NCBI GenBank assembly: GCA_903927955.1
Contig: CAIYOW010000019.1
Location: forward strand, 1-51,222
From: an uncultured Methylococcaceae bacterium
GTDB lineage: Bacteria > Pseudomonadota > Gammaproteobacteria > Methylococcales > Methylomonadaceae
DNA: 51,222 bases
Direction: 5' to 3'
The position numbers were made by a program, and so were the translations under genes. The notes under the pieces were generated by a model. That model had not been told where the DNA came from. It saw nothing but the letters and a program-made list of their open reading frames with translations, and did not search any database. Below are positions 7,484 to 16,537 of the stretch, piece by piece. The first letter of the stretch is position 1. The number at the start of each line of letters is the position of its first letter.

Positions 7484-8731
7484 TTAGGGCAGAAGCTGCT
7501 CGCCGGCCCATAGTTGGCTGATTGCTTCCCGCTCCCTGACCTGATGGCAATGCGGGCCATCCACCATAATTTCGGCGGCACGCGGTCTGGAGTTATAGTT
7601 GGAACTCATGCTAAAACCATAAGCACCAGCGGAACGTATTGCCAGCAAATCATTTTGTTTAAGTGCCAAGTCGCGGTCTTTGCCTAAAAAATCCCCTGTT
7701 TCGCAAACTGGCCCGACGATGTCCCAACGTAAGGTATCTGCGTCATTATGCGGGTTGACGGGAATAATATTTTGCCAAGCGTCATATAAGGCAGGGCGCA
7801 CCAGATCATTCATGGCCGCATCGACAATAGCAAAGTTTTTATTGGCGGTGGGCTTGAGGTATTCCACGCGGGTGACCAAAATGCCAGCATTGCCGACAAT
7901 AGCCCGCCCAGGCTCCATTAAAATCTCATAATCGACATTGCCTAGCCGCTTTAATACAGCAGCAATGTAGTCGGCTGGCTGCGGTGGTTGTTCGTCTTTG
8001 TAGCATATCCCCAAGCCACCGCCTAAATCCAGATGGTGGATGTTGATGCCTTCTACTTTTAATTGTTCGACCATCGCTAGGATTTTGTCCAGCGCATCCA
8101 AAAAAGGGCTGGTTTCGGTCAGCTGCGAGCCAATATGGCAATCAATGCCGACTACCTTGATATGGGGTAAAGCGGCGGCACGGCGGTATTCAGCCAGTGC
8201 TTGGGTAATGTCGATGCCAAATTTGTTTTCTTTAAGGCCGGTTGAGATGTAGGGATGGGTTTTGGCATCCACATCAGGATTGACGCGGAAGGATACCGGT
8301 GCAACCACGCCTAGCTCTCCGGCTAGCCTATTGATACGGTCCAATTCGCCGCTGACTTCAATATTAAAACAGCGGATGCCGGTTTTAAGGGCGGCCAGTA
8401 TTTCATCTTCCCGTTTGCCGACACCGGAAAACACGATTTTTTGCGGATCGCCGCCCGCCGCCAATACCCGTTGCAATTCACCTAAAGATACAATATCGAA
8501 ACCTGACCCTAAGCGTGCCAATACATTAAGCAAGGCAATATTGGAATTGGCTTTGACAGCATAGCAAATCAAATGCGTGGTTGCGCCAAAAGCTTGGTCA
8601 AAGGCATACCAATGCCGTTCTAGTGTGGCTCTGGAATAAATGTAACAAGGGCTGCCGTAGTTATTGACAATATCGCTAATGGCGACATCCTCGGCAAATA
8701 AGTGTCCGTTCCGGTAATTAAAATAATCCAT
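7484..8731 (-). CDS. lysA: Diaminopimelate decarboxylase
   Basis: 415 residues, normal for LysA. It is a PLP-dependent fold III (alanine racemase-like) barrel: the Schiff-base lysine is Lys60 in ICYAVKANSNIALL, the substrate and cofactor loops include HIGSQLTE, the glycine-rich LDLGGGLGICY binds PLP phosphate, and MEPGRAIVGNAG, GPVCETGDFLG and AGAYGFSMSSNYNSRPR contribute the C-terminal active-site residues. It removes CO2 from meso-diaminopimelate to give lysine, the last step of lysine synthesis. Its start is 3 bases from the end of lptM, a conserved pairing in gammaproteobacteria (lptM-lysA-dapF). No dapF follows here; prfB does, on the same strand. Confidence 0.97.
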   Translation of the reverse strand: MDYFNYRNGHLFAEDVAISDIVNNYGSPCYIYSRATLERHWYAFDQAFGATTHLICYAVKANSNIALLNVLARLGSGFDIVSLGELQRVLAAGGDPQKIVFSGVGKREDEILAALKTGIRCFNIEVSGELDRINRLAGELGVVAPVSFRVNPDVDAKTHPYISTGLKENKFGIDITQALAEYRRAAALPHIKVVGIDCHIGSQLTETSPFLDALDKILAMVEQLKVEGINIHHLDLGGGLGICYKDEQPPQPADYIAAVLKRLGNVDYEILMEPGRAIVGNAGILVTRVEYLKPTANKNFAIVDAAMNDLVRPALYDAWQNIIPVNPHNDADTLRWDIVGPVCETGDFLGKDRDLALKQNDLLAIRSAGAYGFSMSSNYNSRPRAAEIMVDGPHCHQVREREAISQLWAGEQLLP

Positions 8732-8733
8732 TG

Positions 8734-8940
8734 TTAGGGGCGTGTTGAGCTGTCAGGTTGCTGTTGGGGTTCTATATCTTCTGGTGGATTCGGTTTTTTT
8801 GGCATCTTATCGGCGGTTTGCGGAGCTGGGGCTTTGGCGGGCAAATACAGTGGCCCGGTTTGTCCACAGCCACTCACCAGCAAAGATGATGCAAGCACGG
8901 CAACATGGAAAATAGTTAAAATAGCGCGATTGATGTTCAT
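8734..8940 (-). CDS. lptM: LPS translocon maturation chaperone LptM (YifL) lipoprotein
   Basis: 68 residues: a hydrophobic signal, the lipobox LVSG-C, and directly after the acylated Cys the conserved GQTGPLYLP that defines the LptM/YifL family. The rest is a Pro-rich low-complexity tail. LptM is an outer-membrane lipoprotein that mimics LPS binding to help LptD disulfide maturation in the LPS export channel. It sits immediately upstream of lysA on the same strand, as in many proteobacteria. Confidence 0.9.
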   Translation of the reverse strand: MNINRAILTIFHVAVLASSLLVSGCGQTGPLYLPAKAPAPQTADKMPKKPNPPEDIEPQQQPDSSTRP

Positions 8941-8990
8941 AGCAAGGATAGTGGATTGATAACAATTGTGTCGGCAAGGGTATGCGGCCT

Positions 8991-11273
8991 TTATTCAACC
9001 AAGGTAAATTGAACTTTCTCATTGCCAACCATCACTTCAAAATCCCCAGGTTCGACGATACGCTTTAAATCAACACCAATAAATGATAAGTCATGTGGCG
9101 TCAAAGTAAACTCCAATTGTTCGCTTTGTCCGGCAGCCAAGGCAATTTTTTTAAAGGCCTTCAATTGTTTGTTAGGACGCGTAACGGAAGCTGCGACATC
9201 GTGCAAATAGAGCAAAACCGTCTCCTTGCCTGTTAGTTTGCCGGTATTGCGGACATTAACCGATACGCGGACTGATTCACCGGTTTTGATACGCGTGTTG
9301 GCAACTGCAAGGCCACTGGTTGCAAAGCTACTGTAACTCAAGCCATGCCCAAACGGATACAGTGGATGATAAGCGTTGCTGTCAAAGGATTCTATAGGCT
9401 TGTAATCGTACAGAGTGTTGCCATTGCTGGTGCGTGGGTAGGAAATGGGCAGCTTGCCGTCAGGATTATAATTGCCGTACAAAATGTCCGCAATTGCCCG
9501 ACCCCCTTCCATACCGGGCAGGAAGCCCAACAGAACCCCCGACGCTTGTTCGGCAATCGAAGTGATAATGCGCGGGCGGCCTCCCAACATCAGCAATATA
9601 ACCGGCTTGCCGGTGGCCAGCATTGCTTCGGCCAGTTTGTTTTGCGCGGCGGGCAGCTCTAGGCTGCTGATATTGCCGGGTGTTTCTGTGTACGGCTTTT
9701 CGCCTAGACAAAGCAGGATGACTTCGTGCTTGCTAGCTTCTGCCACGGCCTTGTTAATATCCACTTCCGCATCAAAACTGCTGCCTTGCCGATAGCCGAT
9801 AGAGCCACTGGCTTGTTGTTGCAATGCAGCCAATACTGTCAATTTATTCTGCGGATACAAGCTTTCATTGTCGCCCTGCCAAGTGATGGTCCAACCACCA
9901 TTTAATACACTAAGCAGGTTGGCGGTGGGGCCGGTGACAAAAATATCGGCGGATTTTGGCAAAGGCAAAATGCCGTGGTCATTTTTAGCCAACACAATGG
10001 CTTCATGTGCCGCTTGCAGATTGATGGCTTGCGCTTCTGGCGTGGCAAAATGCTGATCAATAGGCAATGGCGATTGTTGCGGCTCAAATAAGCCCAGCTG
10101 GAATTTGACGGTAAGGATACGGCTGACCGCTTCGTTAATGCGTGCCTCAGGCACTTCCCCGGAGCGGACTAAATCCAGCAGCAGGTCATAAAAAGAAAAA
10201 TCGAACGGCACCATGCTCATATCCACACCTGCCAGCACGGCAATTTTAACGGCTTCCCGTGGTGATGCCGCTAGTTTGTCGCGGGTGTAAAGGCGCTCTA
10301 TATCTTCCCAGTCGGATACCGTAAAACCCTTAAATCCCATTTCCCCGCGCAGAATAGTGGTCAGGTAGTGGTGGTTGGCGTGACCAGGAATACCGTCCAC
10401 TTCAGCAGAATTGACCATAACGGTAGGCGCACCGGCCTTAACCCCAGCTTCGAAGCTCGGTAAAAAATATTCCCTCAACATGCGCTCGCTAATCCAAGCA
10501 GGTGTCCGGTCTTTGCCGTTGATAGGAAAGCTGTAGCCCACATAATGCTTAAGACAAGTGGCGGCCTTATCGGGCCTAGAAAAATCACTACCCTGATGTC
10601 CCTTGATAAACGCAGTGCCCAGTGTGCTCGCCAAATGTACATCTTCCCCGTAAGTTTCCCAAAGCCTGGGCCATAAAGCTTGACGGCCTAAGTCCATGAC
10701 GGGGGAAAAATTCCAAGGCAATCCGGATGCCCGTAGTTCTCTGGCGGTAACCTCCCCTTCCTTAAAGCTCAGCTCAGGGTTAAAGGTTGCCGCCATACTG
10801 ATGGCTTGCGGGAAAAGTGTCGCACCTTGCGTATAGGTTGCGCCGTGTATCGCATCAATACCATACAGCACGGGGATTTTTAAGCGGCTGTCAGCGCTGA
10901 CCTGCTTTATTGCAGCCGTCATGCGCTGCCAAAATGCAGCCGGTTGGGCCCTATTGTCGGGTGACATGGGTGTATTTAAAATCGAGCCGACATGGTACTT
11001 GCTAATTGCCAGTTCCAGCTTTTGCCGATCAACCGGACTGTCTTTTAGCAGATAATCCGGCGTGCCAATCAGGGAATAGTCAATTTGCACCATCTGGCCA
11101 ATTTTTTCTTCCAGCGTCATTTGCGCCAATAACTGCCTGACTTGCAGGTCTGTGGCGTTTAGCCCTAATTTTTTGGGCGCTTCCTCGGTGGGTTTATTAA
11201 TCGGTCCCATAGCACATCCTAACAGTAGGCAGATGGCGAAAATTGTGGTTAATTGGATTGTCTTCAACGCCAT
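8991..11273 (-). CDS. Glycoside hydrolase family 3 beta-glucosidase, lipoprotein
   Basis: 760 residues from ATG 11273. This start is chosen because it gives a clean lipoprotein signal, MALKTIQLTTIFAICLLLGC (Cys20); an upstream GTG at 11315 would overlap the glyoxalase gene. The GH3 barrel has GIDAIHGATY, KHYVGYSFP and the nucleophile Asp (about residue 321) in GFTVSDWEDI. The second alpha/beta domain and the C-terminal fibronectin-III-like domain (LTGKETVLLYLHD) follow, the order of BglX-type enzymes. It should hydrolyse terminal beta-glucosides or related glycans from the outer membrane or periplasm. Such an enzyme is unexpected for an organism living on methane; turnover of its own glycans or exopolysaccharide is possible. 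Confidence 0.9.
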   Translation of the reverse strand: MALKTIQLTTIFAICLLLGCAMGPINKPTEEAPKKLGLNATDLQVRQLLAQMTLEEKIGQMVQIDYSLIGTPDYLLKDSPVDRQKLELAISKYHVGSILNTPMSPDNRAQPAAFWQRMTAAIKQVSADSRLKIPVLYGIDAIHGATYTQGATLFPQAISMAATFNPELSFKEGEVTARELRASGLPWNFSPVMDLGRQALWPRLWETYGEDVHLASTLGTAFIKGHQGSDFSRPDKAATCLKHYVGYSFPINGKDRTPAWISERMLREYFLPSFEAGVKAGAPTVMVNSAEVDGIPGHANHHYLTTILRGEMGFKGFTVSDWEDIERLYTRDKLAASPREAVKIAVLAGVDMSMVPFDFSFYDLLLDLVRSGEVPEARINEAVSRILTVKFQLGLFEPQQSPLPIDQHFATPEAQAINLQAAHEAIVLAKNDHGILPLPKSADIFVTGPTANLLSVLNGGWTITWQGDNESLYPQNKLTVLAALQQQASGSIGYRQGSSFDAEVDINKAVAEASKHEVILLCLGEKPYTETPGNISSLELPAAQNKLAEAMLATGKPVILLMLGGRPRIITSIAEQASGVLLGFLPGMEGGRAIADILYGNYNPDGKLPISYPRTSNGNTLYDYKPIESFDSNAYHPLYPFGHGLSYSSFATSGLAVANTRIKTGESVRVSVNVRNTGKLTGKETVLLYLHDVAASVTRPNKQLKAFKKIALAAGQSEQLEFTLTPHDLSFIGVDLKRIVEPGDFEVMVGNEKVQFTLVE

Positions 11274-11281
11274 CTTCCAAG

Positions 11282-11728
11282 TTACCAAGTGCCGGTATTG
11301 TCCATGGATAGCCACGGTTCTTGCGGCGGCAAGGCATCACCTTTTTGTAAAAATTCTATGGAAATTTGGTCGGGTGAGCGCACAAATGCCATGCGCCCAT
11401 CACGCGGCGGGCGGTTAATGATGACACCAGCCGCCAATAATTTTTGGCAGGTTGCATAAATGTCATCAACCTCAAAGGCTAAATGGCCAAAATTACGGCC
11501 ACCGCAATAGTCTTCTGCATCCCAGTTATAAGTCAGTTCCAGCAAAGGCGAATGTATACTAATGGCCAGCGCCTCATCGTAAGGGGCATATAAGTAAACC
11601 AAGGTAAACCGGCCTGCTTCGCTTTCCAACCGGTGGCTTTCTTCCATGCCAAGCTGGTTGGAGAAAAATTCCAATGACTTATCCAAGTCACGGACACGGA
11701 TCATGGTGTGAAGATAGCGCATGGTCAT
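11282..11728 (-). CDS. gloA: VOC-fold lactoylglutathione lyase-like protein
   Basis: 148 residues with the two-module glyoxalase I pattern: [19 protein letters not shown] (metal-ligand His7 in this strand), LELTYNWD with a metal-ligand Glu, [15 protein letters not shown] with the third ligand His, and IEFLQKGD carrying the last Glu. These match GloA, which converts the hemithioacetal of methylglyoxal and glutathione to lactoylglutathione. The C-terminus is slightly longer than in E. coli GloA (135). It is on the same strand as the GH3 gene with 8 bases between, and tag is upstream, so a small operon is likely. Confidence 0.85.
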   Translation of the reverse strand: MTMRYLHTMIRVRDLDKSLEFFSNQLGMEESHRLESEAGRFTLVYLYAPYDEALAISIHSPLLELTYNWDAEDYCGGRNFGHLAFEVDDIYATCQKLLAAGVIINRPPRDGRMAFVRSPDQISIEFLQKGDALPPQEPWLSMDNTGTW

Positions 11729-11768
11729 CGGTGTTCCCCCCTAAAGTCGTATTATTATAATTTTCTGG

Positions 11769-12344
11769 TTACTGTTGATAAGCCTGCCGAATTTCGCCGT
11801 GCCTGGCACATTGCACAATATGGTCATTGACCATGCCTGTGGCTTGCATGGTGCTATAACAAATGGTGCTGCCGACAAACTTAAAGCCCCGCTTTTTTAA
11901 GTCTTTGCTCATGGCATCGGATTCCGAGCTGGTCACGGGTATTTCTGCCGAGCTTTGCCAAACATTTTGTTTGGGCCGACCACCGACAAATTGCCATATA
12001 TAATGGTCAAAGCTGCCGAATGCCGATTGTACTTGCAAAAAAGCCTGGGCATTACTCACCGCAGAGTGGATTTTTAAACGATTCCTGATAATGCCGGAAT
12101 CCGCCAGTAAGCGGGTGATTTTGTCTTGATTGTAACGGGTAATTTTTTCCGCATCAAAATTATCGAATGCACGCTGATACGCTTCCCGTTTTTTTAAGAT
12201 GGTCAACCAGCTTAAACCGGCTTGCGCGCCTTCCAGCAACAAAAACTCAAACCAGAGGCGGTCATCATGAATCGGTACGCCCCATTCGACATCATGATAA
12301 TGCTCTAATATGGGATGTGCCAACGCCCAGTTGCATTTGCCCAT
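11769..12344 (-). CDS. tag: DNA-3-methyladenine glycosylase I
   Basis: 191 residues, as in E. coli Tag (187). The start KCNWALAHPILEHYHDVEWG holds Cys4 and His17 of the zinc snap; the other two ligands are His and Cys in MVNDHIVQCARHGE. GVPIHDDRLWFEFLLLEGAQAGLSW is the base-recognition region with its Glu. It excises 3-methyladenine from alkylated DNA to start base-excision repair. Transcribed away from the flavoprotein gene at 12430 across an 85-base interval that contains a perfect operator-like inverted repeat. Confidence 0.93.
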   Translation of the reverse strand: MGKCNWALAHPILEHYHDVEWGVPIHDDRLWFEFLLLEGAQAGLSWLTILKKREAYQRAFDNFDAEKITRYNQDKITRLLADSGIIRNRLKIHSAVSNAQAFLQVQSAFGSFDHYIWQFVGGRPKQNVWQSSAEIPVTSSESDAMSKDLKKRGFKFVGSTICYSTMQATGMVNDHIVQCARHGEIRQAYQQ

Positions 12345-12376
12345 TGGTTATAACCCTGTCCATTGACCGGCATAAA

Positions 12377-12399
12377 TAGTATACCTGTATTGTATACTA
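12377..12399. promoter_or_regulatory. Perfect 8-bp inverted repeat, operator-like
   Basis: TAGTATAC (12377-12384), a 7-base spacer, then GTATACTA (12392-12399). The two arms are exact reverse complements, and each contains GTATAC. It lies in the divergent interval between tag and the flavoprotein gene, where a repressor dimer would reach both promoters. It does not match the LexA consensus spacing. The binding protein is not known. Confidence 0.5.
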
Positions 12400-12429
12400 G
12401 CTAGCCGGACTGCATAGCTACAAGCTCAG

Positions 12430-13701
12430 ATGAATTTTGATAAAATTACCCTTATTGGTGGAAAACCAACCGTTGCCGTCATTGGTGGTGGGCCTGCCGG
12501 ATTAATGGCAGCGGAAGCTTTGAGCTTGGCGGGTGTCAAAGTTGACCTTTATGACGCTATGCCATCGGTGGGCCGAAAATTCCTAATGGCCGGTAAAGGC
12601 GGCATGAACATCACCCATGCGGAAGACTTCGAGATATTTTTGTCGCGTTATGGCAACCGCCATTCTGCCATTGAACCTATCTTGGCAGATTTTACACCCG
12701 ATAATTTGCGCCAATGGCTGCAAGCATTAGGCATCGGCAGTTTTGTCGGCAGTTCCGGGCGGGTCTTTCCTGATGATATGAAAGCGGCCCCCTTATTACG
12801 GCGCTGGCTACAGCGCTTGCGTGGAGCGGGGGTCAGTTTCCATGTCCGCCATCAATGGATGGGGTGGCGTGGTGACAATACCGGCCAATTATGTTTTGTA
12901 ACCCCACAGGGACTGATTGACGTAGAAGCCGATGCTGTTATTTTAGCTTTGGGGGGCGGCAGTTGGCCTAAACTGGGGTCAACCGGTGCTTGGCTGCCAC
13001 TATTACAGGCACAAGGTATTGCCGTTGCTCCCTTAAAACCCGCCAATTGCGGTTTTGCTTGCCATTGGAGCGGGTATTTTCAAGCGCGTTTTGCGGGTCA
13101 CGCGGTTAAATCGGTAGGTTTGAACTTTACTGATTCAAAAGGTGTGGCATTTGCTAAGCGGGGGGAAATTATGGTCACCACGCAGGGTTTGGAAGGTAGT
13201 TTGCTATATGCCGCCTCCGCTGCCTTAAGGGACACCATTGCCGATGAGGGATCTGCCACTATCCAGCTTGATCTTGCCCCAGACCGCTCCTTAGCTTGGC
13301 TGGCCAATGCCCTGTCATTGCCGCGCGGCAAGCTTTCGCTGGCTAACCAGTTACGCAAACGGGCCGGTATTGAGGGGGTCAAAGCGGCGTTGCTTAGGGA
13401 GGCGCTCCGCCCGGATGATTTTGCCGACCCCAACAAGCTGGCGGCCGCCATTAAAGCCTTGCCTATTAAATTGCTTGCCACCCGACCCTTGGCAGAAGCC
13501 ATCAGCACAGCGGGCGGGGTGACTTTTGAGGCATTGGACAAGCAATTGATGTCCCTAGCTAAGCCCGGTCTGTTTTGTACTGGGGAAATGCTCGATTGGG
13601 AAGCGCCCACCGGCGGTTATTTGCTCAGCTTTTGTTTGGCTTCAGGACGCGCGGCGGGATTAGGTGCGTTGGCTTGGTTGCAGCAGCGTCCGCAAGGGTG
13701 A
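12430..13701 (+). CDS. FAD-dependent flavoprotein, TIGR03862/HI0933 family
   Basis: 423 residues with an N-terminal FAD-binding Rossmann motif (VIGGGPAGLMAAEALSLAG, residues ~16-35), the family-specific GRKFLMAGKGGMNITHAE, an internal LALGGGSWPKLGSTG and the C-terminal ICSGE-like segment LFCTGEMLDWEAPTGGYLLS. This is the HI0933-like/BaiN-related group, subgroup TIGR03862. Members bind FAD; the reaction is not established, although relatives reduce bile acids or unsaturated substrates. It is transcribed divergently from tag and followed 59 bases later by the RIO-type kinase gene. Confidence 0.85.
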   Translation: MNFDKITLIGGKPTVAVIGGGPAGLMAAEALSLAGVKVDLYDAMPSVGRKFLMAGKGGMNITHAEDFEIFLSRYGNRHSAIEPILADFTPDNLRQWLQALGIGSFVGSSGRVFPDDMKAAPLLRRWLQRLRGAGVSFHVRHQWMGWRGDNTGQLCFVTPQGLIDVEADAVILALGGGSWPKLGSTGAWLPLLQAQGIAVAPLKPANCGFACHWSGYFQARFAGHAVKSVGLNFTDSKGVAFAKRGEIMVTTQGLEGSLLYAASAALRDTIADEGSATIQLDLAPDRSLAWLANALSLPRGKLSLANQLRKRAGIEGVKAALLREALRPDDFADPNKLAAAIKALPIKLLATRPLAEAISTAGGVTFEALDKQLMSLAKPGLFCTGEMLDWEAPTGGYLLSFCLASGRAAGLGALAWLQQRPQG

Positions 13702-13760
13702 CTGAAAATGGTTTTGCATAAAAGTTTTGCATAGTTGCATCAGCAAATTTTAGGAACATA

Positions 13761-14603
13761 ATGAAAACACCAAAAACTTTGATGCCGCTGCTGGCAGACG
13801 GTCTGATTGATGAAGTGCTAAGGCCTTTAAAAAGCGGCAAAGAGGCTTCCGTTTATGTGGTGGTTTCTGAAGGCGAGGTGCGTTGCGCCAAAGTTTATAA
13901 AGAGGCCAACAAGCGTGGTTTCCACACCCAGGCACAATATCAGGAAGGCCGCAAAACCCGCAATAGCCGCCAAGGCCGTGCCTTGCAAAAGAACTCCAAG
14001 TTTGGGCGGCAGCAACAAGAAGAGCTTTGGCAAAATGCCGAAGTGGATGCCTTATACAAACTGGCGGCGGCGGGCGTACGGGTGCCGCAACCCTATAATT
14101 TTGTCGGCGGGGTGTTGTTGATGGAACTGGTCACCGATGCCGACGGTAATGCAGCGCCGCGTCTGAACGATTTGGAGCTGACTGCCGACCAAGCCATCGC
14201 CTATCATGGGCATTTAATCCGCGAGGTTGTGAAAATGCTCTGTGCCGGTATTATTCATGGCGATTTATCTGAATACAATATCTTGCTCGACAGCGACGGG
14301 CCGGTGATCATTGACTTGCCGCAAGCGGTGGATGCAGCGGCCAATAACAACGCCCAACGCATGTTGGAGCGGGATGTGGCTAACTTAGCGGATTATTTTG
14401 GCCGTTTTGCGCCTGCCCTACTGACCACCCGTTACGGCAAAGAAATTTGGAAACTTTACGAGAGCGGCAACTTGCACCCTGACGTGGTGCTGACGGGCCA
14501 GTTTAAAGACAGTGACAAACGCGCCGATGTCAACAGCGTCATGCGCGAAATTGAGGATGCCCGACAAGAGGCACTGCTACGGCGGTTTGGGCCGGAAAAT
14601 TAA
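13761..14603 (+). CDS. RIO1-type serine protein kinase
   Basis: 280 residues. The nucleotide-binding lobe has KSGKEASVYVVVSEG and the lysine-bearing RCAKVYKE. The catalytic loop is HGDLSEYNILL (about residues 172-182) and the metal-binding Asp is in VIIDLPQAVD. These are the bacterial RIO1-family signatures, as in Pseudomonas PA4780. RIO kinases phosphorylate serine; eukaryotic and archaeal members act in ribosome maturation, while the bacterial substrate is largely unknown. The start ATG at 13761 follows an AGGAA site. Confidence 0.88.
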   Translation: MKTPKTLMPLLADGLIDEVLRPLKSGKEASVYVVVSEGEVRCAKVYKEANKRGFHTQAQYQEGRKTRNSRQGRALQKNSKFGRQQQEELWQNAEVDALYKLAAAGVRVPQPYNFVGGVLLMELVTDADGNAAPRLNDLELTADQAIAYHGHLIREVVKMLCAGIIHGDLSEYNILLDSDGPVIIDLPQAVDAAANNNAQRMLERDVANLADYFGRFAPALLTTRYGKEIWKLYESGNLHPDVVLTGQFKDSDKRADVNSVMREIEDARQEALLRRFGPEN

Positions 14604-14813
14604 AGCGGGATTTTTTTACATTGATTTTAGTTTTCACCGAGAGCGCCTTTTACTCGTTGCTGAGCCATACCTAATAATTTATCGGTTAATCGGTATTTTT
14701 TGCTAGAATCTGAAGTGTTTTAGATGCCGCACTACTATTAGTTCCGATTTGTACATTTATTAAGTTGGCCACTGACCAGAAGTTTCTCTGGATTACCCGA
14801 AAAATAGGGCTAC

Positions 14814-16037
14814 ATGATGCGAATTTTGGTTGTCGATGACTCTGTTCTCATAAGGACAATGCTTCATACAGCATTAAAAAAATGGGGCTATGATGTGGTC
14901 GTAGTGGATAATATCGAAGCCGCAACTGAAGTTATACTAACCGGCTCCATACAATTTGTGCTGACCGATTGGGTGATGCCGGGCGGGGACGGGCCAACCC
15001 TTTGCCGTCGCATCAGAGAACTGGATAACCCTTTCTACATCTATATCATACTGATCACCTCACTTGAAGGGGCAGAGTTGCTGGTTGAGGGTATGGATGC
15101 GGGGGCTGACGACTTTATCCGCAAGCCTATTCAAATGGAAGAATTGCGTGCAAGGATCCGTTCCGGTGAACGGGTATTGCAATTGGAACGTTCGCTCAAC
15201 GAGCGTAATGAAAAATTGGCAGAATTAGGTGCCAATTTATTGCAGGCGCAAAATTTTATCCAAGAAGATTTGAAAATGGCGGAACGGATACAGCGAAAAT
15301 TGTTGCCCGCCAATATGTCCTGTATTTTAGGTGTTGGCATGGAGGCCCTGTTCCACCCCTCCAAACATGTGTCTGGCGACATTTATAACTTTTTTCGTTT
15401 GGATGACCGTCGCGTGGGTTTTTATACCATTGATGTGGCGGGGCATGGTATTGCCGCCGCCATGATGTCACTGACCCTGAGCCAACAGCTAGTCCCAGAA
15501 ATCAGACCTAGCAGCCTCATAACATTTGGTTTGCATGAATCGTTGCCGGGGTTTAAGAGGGCTTTGCCGCCCGCCACGGTTGTCACCAGGCTTAACCAGC
15601 AGTACCAGTCCGATGACGCGGGAACCCTCTATTTTACGATGATTTATGGCGTTATTGACACGGTTTCACGCACCATTGACTTTTGTCAGGCGGGACACCC
15701 TAACCCCATTTATTTGCCCAGCGATGGGCAGGCCCAATTTATGGGCGATGGCGGCTTTCCTGTTGGCCTGACATTATTGGCCGAATACGAATCGGTAAGC
15801 TTGCAATGTAACCTAGGGGACAGCCTGTTTTTTTACTCCGATGGCATCACCGAATGTATGGATGAAAACAACCAGATGTTTGGTGAAGAGCAGTTGCTGC
15901 AAATCATTGAAGAAACCAGGCAACTACCTTATGAAAACGTCCTCTCGGCTATTAGTGATCGCATAGCGGCATGGCGGGGCAGCACAAAATTTGACGATGA
16001 TATTTCTCTGCTAAAATTATCATTTCTTGACAACTAA
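14814..16037 (+). CDS. Response regulator with SpoIIE/PP2C phosphatase output (RsbU/HsbR-like)
   Basis: 407 residues. The receiver domain (1-125) has the acidic pair Asp8-Asp9, phospho-acceptor Asp52 in LTDWVMPGGDG, and the conserved Lys in DFIRKP. A coiled-coil linker (about 128-165, LERSLNERNEKLAELGANLL) leads to a PPM-type phosphatase: KHVSGDIYNFF, FYTIDVAGHGIAAAMMS, FCQAGHPNPI, LFFYSDGITECMD, and a terminal DDDISLL holding metal-binding Asp residues. Such proteins dephosphorylate an anti-anti-sigma factor when the receiver is phosphorylated. The next gene (16110) encodes exactly such a STAS partner, and an RsbW-like kinase lies convergently beyond it. A second ATG is adjacent (14817). Confidence 0.93.
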   Translation: MMRILVVDDSVLIRTMLHTALKKWGYDVVVVDNIEAATEVILTGSIQFVLTDWVMPGGDGPTLCRRIRELDNPFYIYIILITSLEGAELLVEGMDAGADDFIRKPIQMEELRARIRSGERVLQLERSLNERNEKLAELGANLLQAQNFIQEDLKMAERIQRKLLPANMSCILGVGMEALFHPSKHVSGDIYNFFRLDDRRVGFYTIDVAGHGIAAAMMSLTLSQQLVPEIRPSSLITFGLHESLPGFKRALPPATVVTRLNQQYQSDDAGTLYFTMIYGVIDTVSRTIDFCQAGHPNPIYLPSDGQAQFMGDGGFPVGLTLLAEYESVSLQCNLGDSLFFYSDGITECMDENNQMFGEEQLLQIIEETRQLPYENVLSAISDRIAAWRGSTKFDDDISLLKLSFLDN

Positions 16038-16109
16038 TGTTGTTGATTAATCGGCAGCAAAAGAATACCTTGTAACTTCTATCAATTTAGATAAGCTGGA
16101 GATGGCAAC

Positions 16110-16448
16110 ATGCAAATCGTATCAAAACAAGTGAAGGACGTTTTGGTTTTAGTGTTAAATGAGAGCCGCTTGGATGCCAACGTTGCCTTATCATTTAAGG
16201 AAGCGTTTGAACAGTTAATTAGCGAAGGACAAAACACTATTGCCATTGATATGGGCAAAGTGGGTTTTATGGACAGTAGTGGGCTGGGTGCGGTTGTCAA
16301 CTGCCTAAAAAAAATAGCACCCAACGGAAAACTGGTGCTGTTTAGTATAACGCCCCCTGTTGCCAATATGTTCAAATTGACACGGATGGATCGGGTGTTT
16401 AATTTGTATAACAACGAAGAAGAAGCTTTGCAGGCTTTTGAAATATAA
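16110..16448 (+). CDS. STAS-domain anti-anti-sigma factor
   Basis: 112 residues: a single STAS domain with the phosphorylation loop GFMDSSGLGAVVNCLK; the first or second Ser after Asp is the usual phospho-acceptor. When unphosphorylated it would bind the anti-sigma kinase (here 16538-16975) and free its target; the upstream RsbU-like phosphatase would keep it unphosphorylated. It lies 72 bases after the phosphatase gene on the same strand with AGCTGGAGAT as ribosome site. The equivalent Pseudomonas pair is HsbR-HsbA, which controls motility and biofilm. Confidence 0.9.
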   Translation: MQIVSKQVKDVLVLVLNESRLDANVALSFKEAFEQLISEGQNTIAIDMGKVGFMDSSGLGAVVNCLKKIAPNGKLVLFSITPPVANMFKLTRMDRVFNLYNNEEEALQAFEI

Positions 16449-16484
16449 ACACCACGTTTCCTTTTAACAAGGCAGGTGTTTTTT
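16448..16484 (+). terminator. Probable intrinsic terminator after the STAS gene
   Basis: AACACC (16448-16453) pairs with GGTGTT (16475-16480), and inside it CCTT (16460-16463) pairs with AAGG (16469-16472); a run of T follows to 16484. It lies between the convergent STAS and anti-sigma kinase genes. Confidence 0.55.
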
Positions 16485-16537
16485 AGGCAGTGGCGGCGAT
16501 GAAAAGGCGGTTGCCGCCAATTTCTGGCGTAAATTCT

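Noticed and set aside
12377-12399. LexA box in front of tag
   Set aside because: The arms GTATAC with a 7-base spacer do not fit the CTGT-N8-ACAG pattern of gammaproteobacterial LexA.
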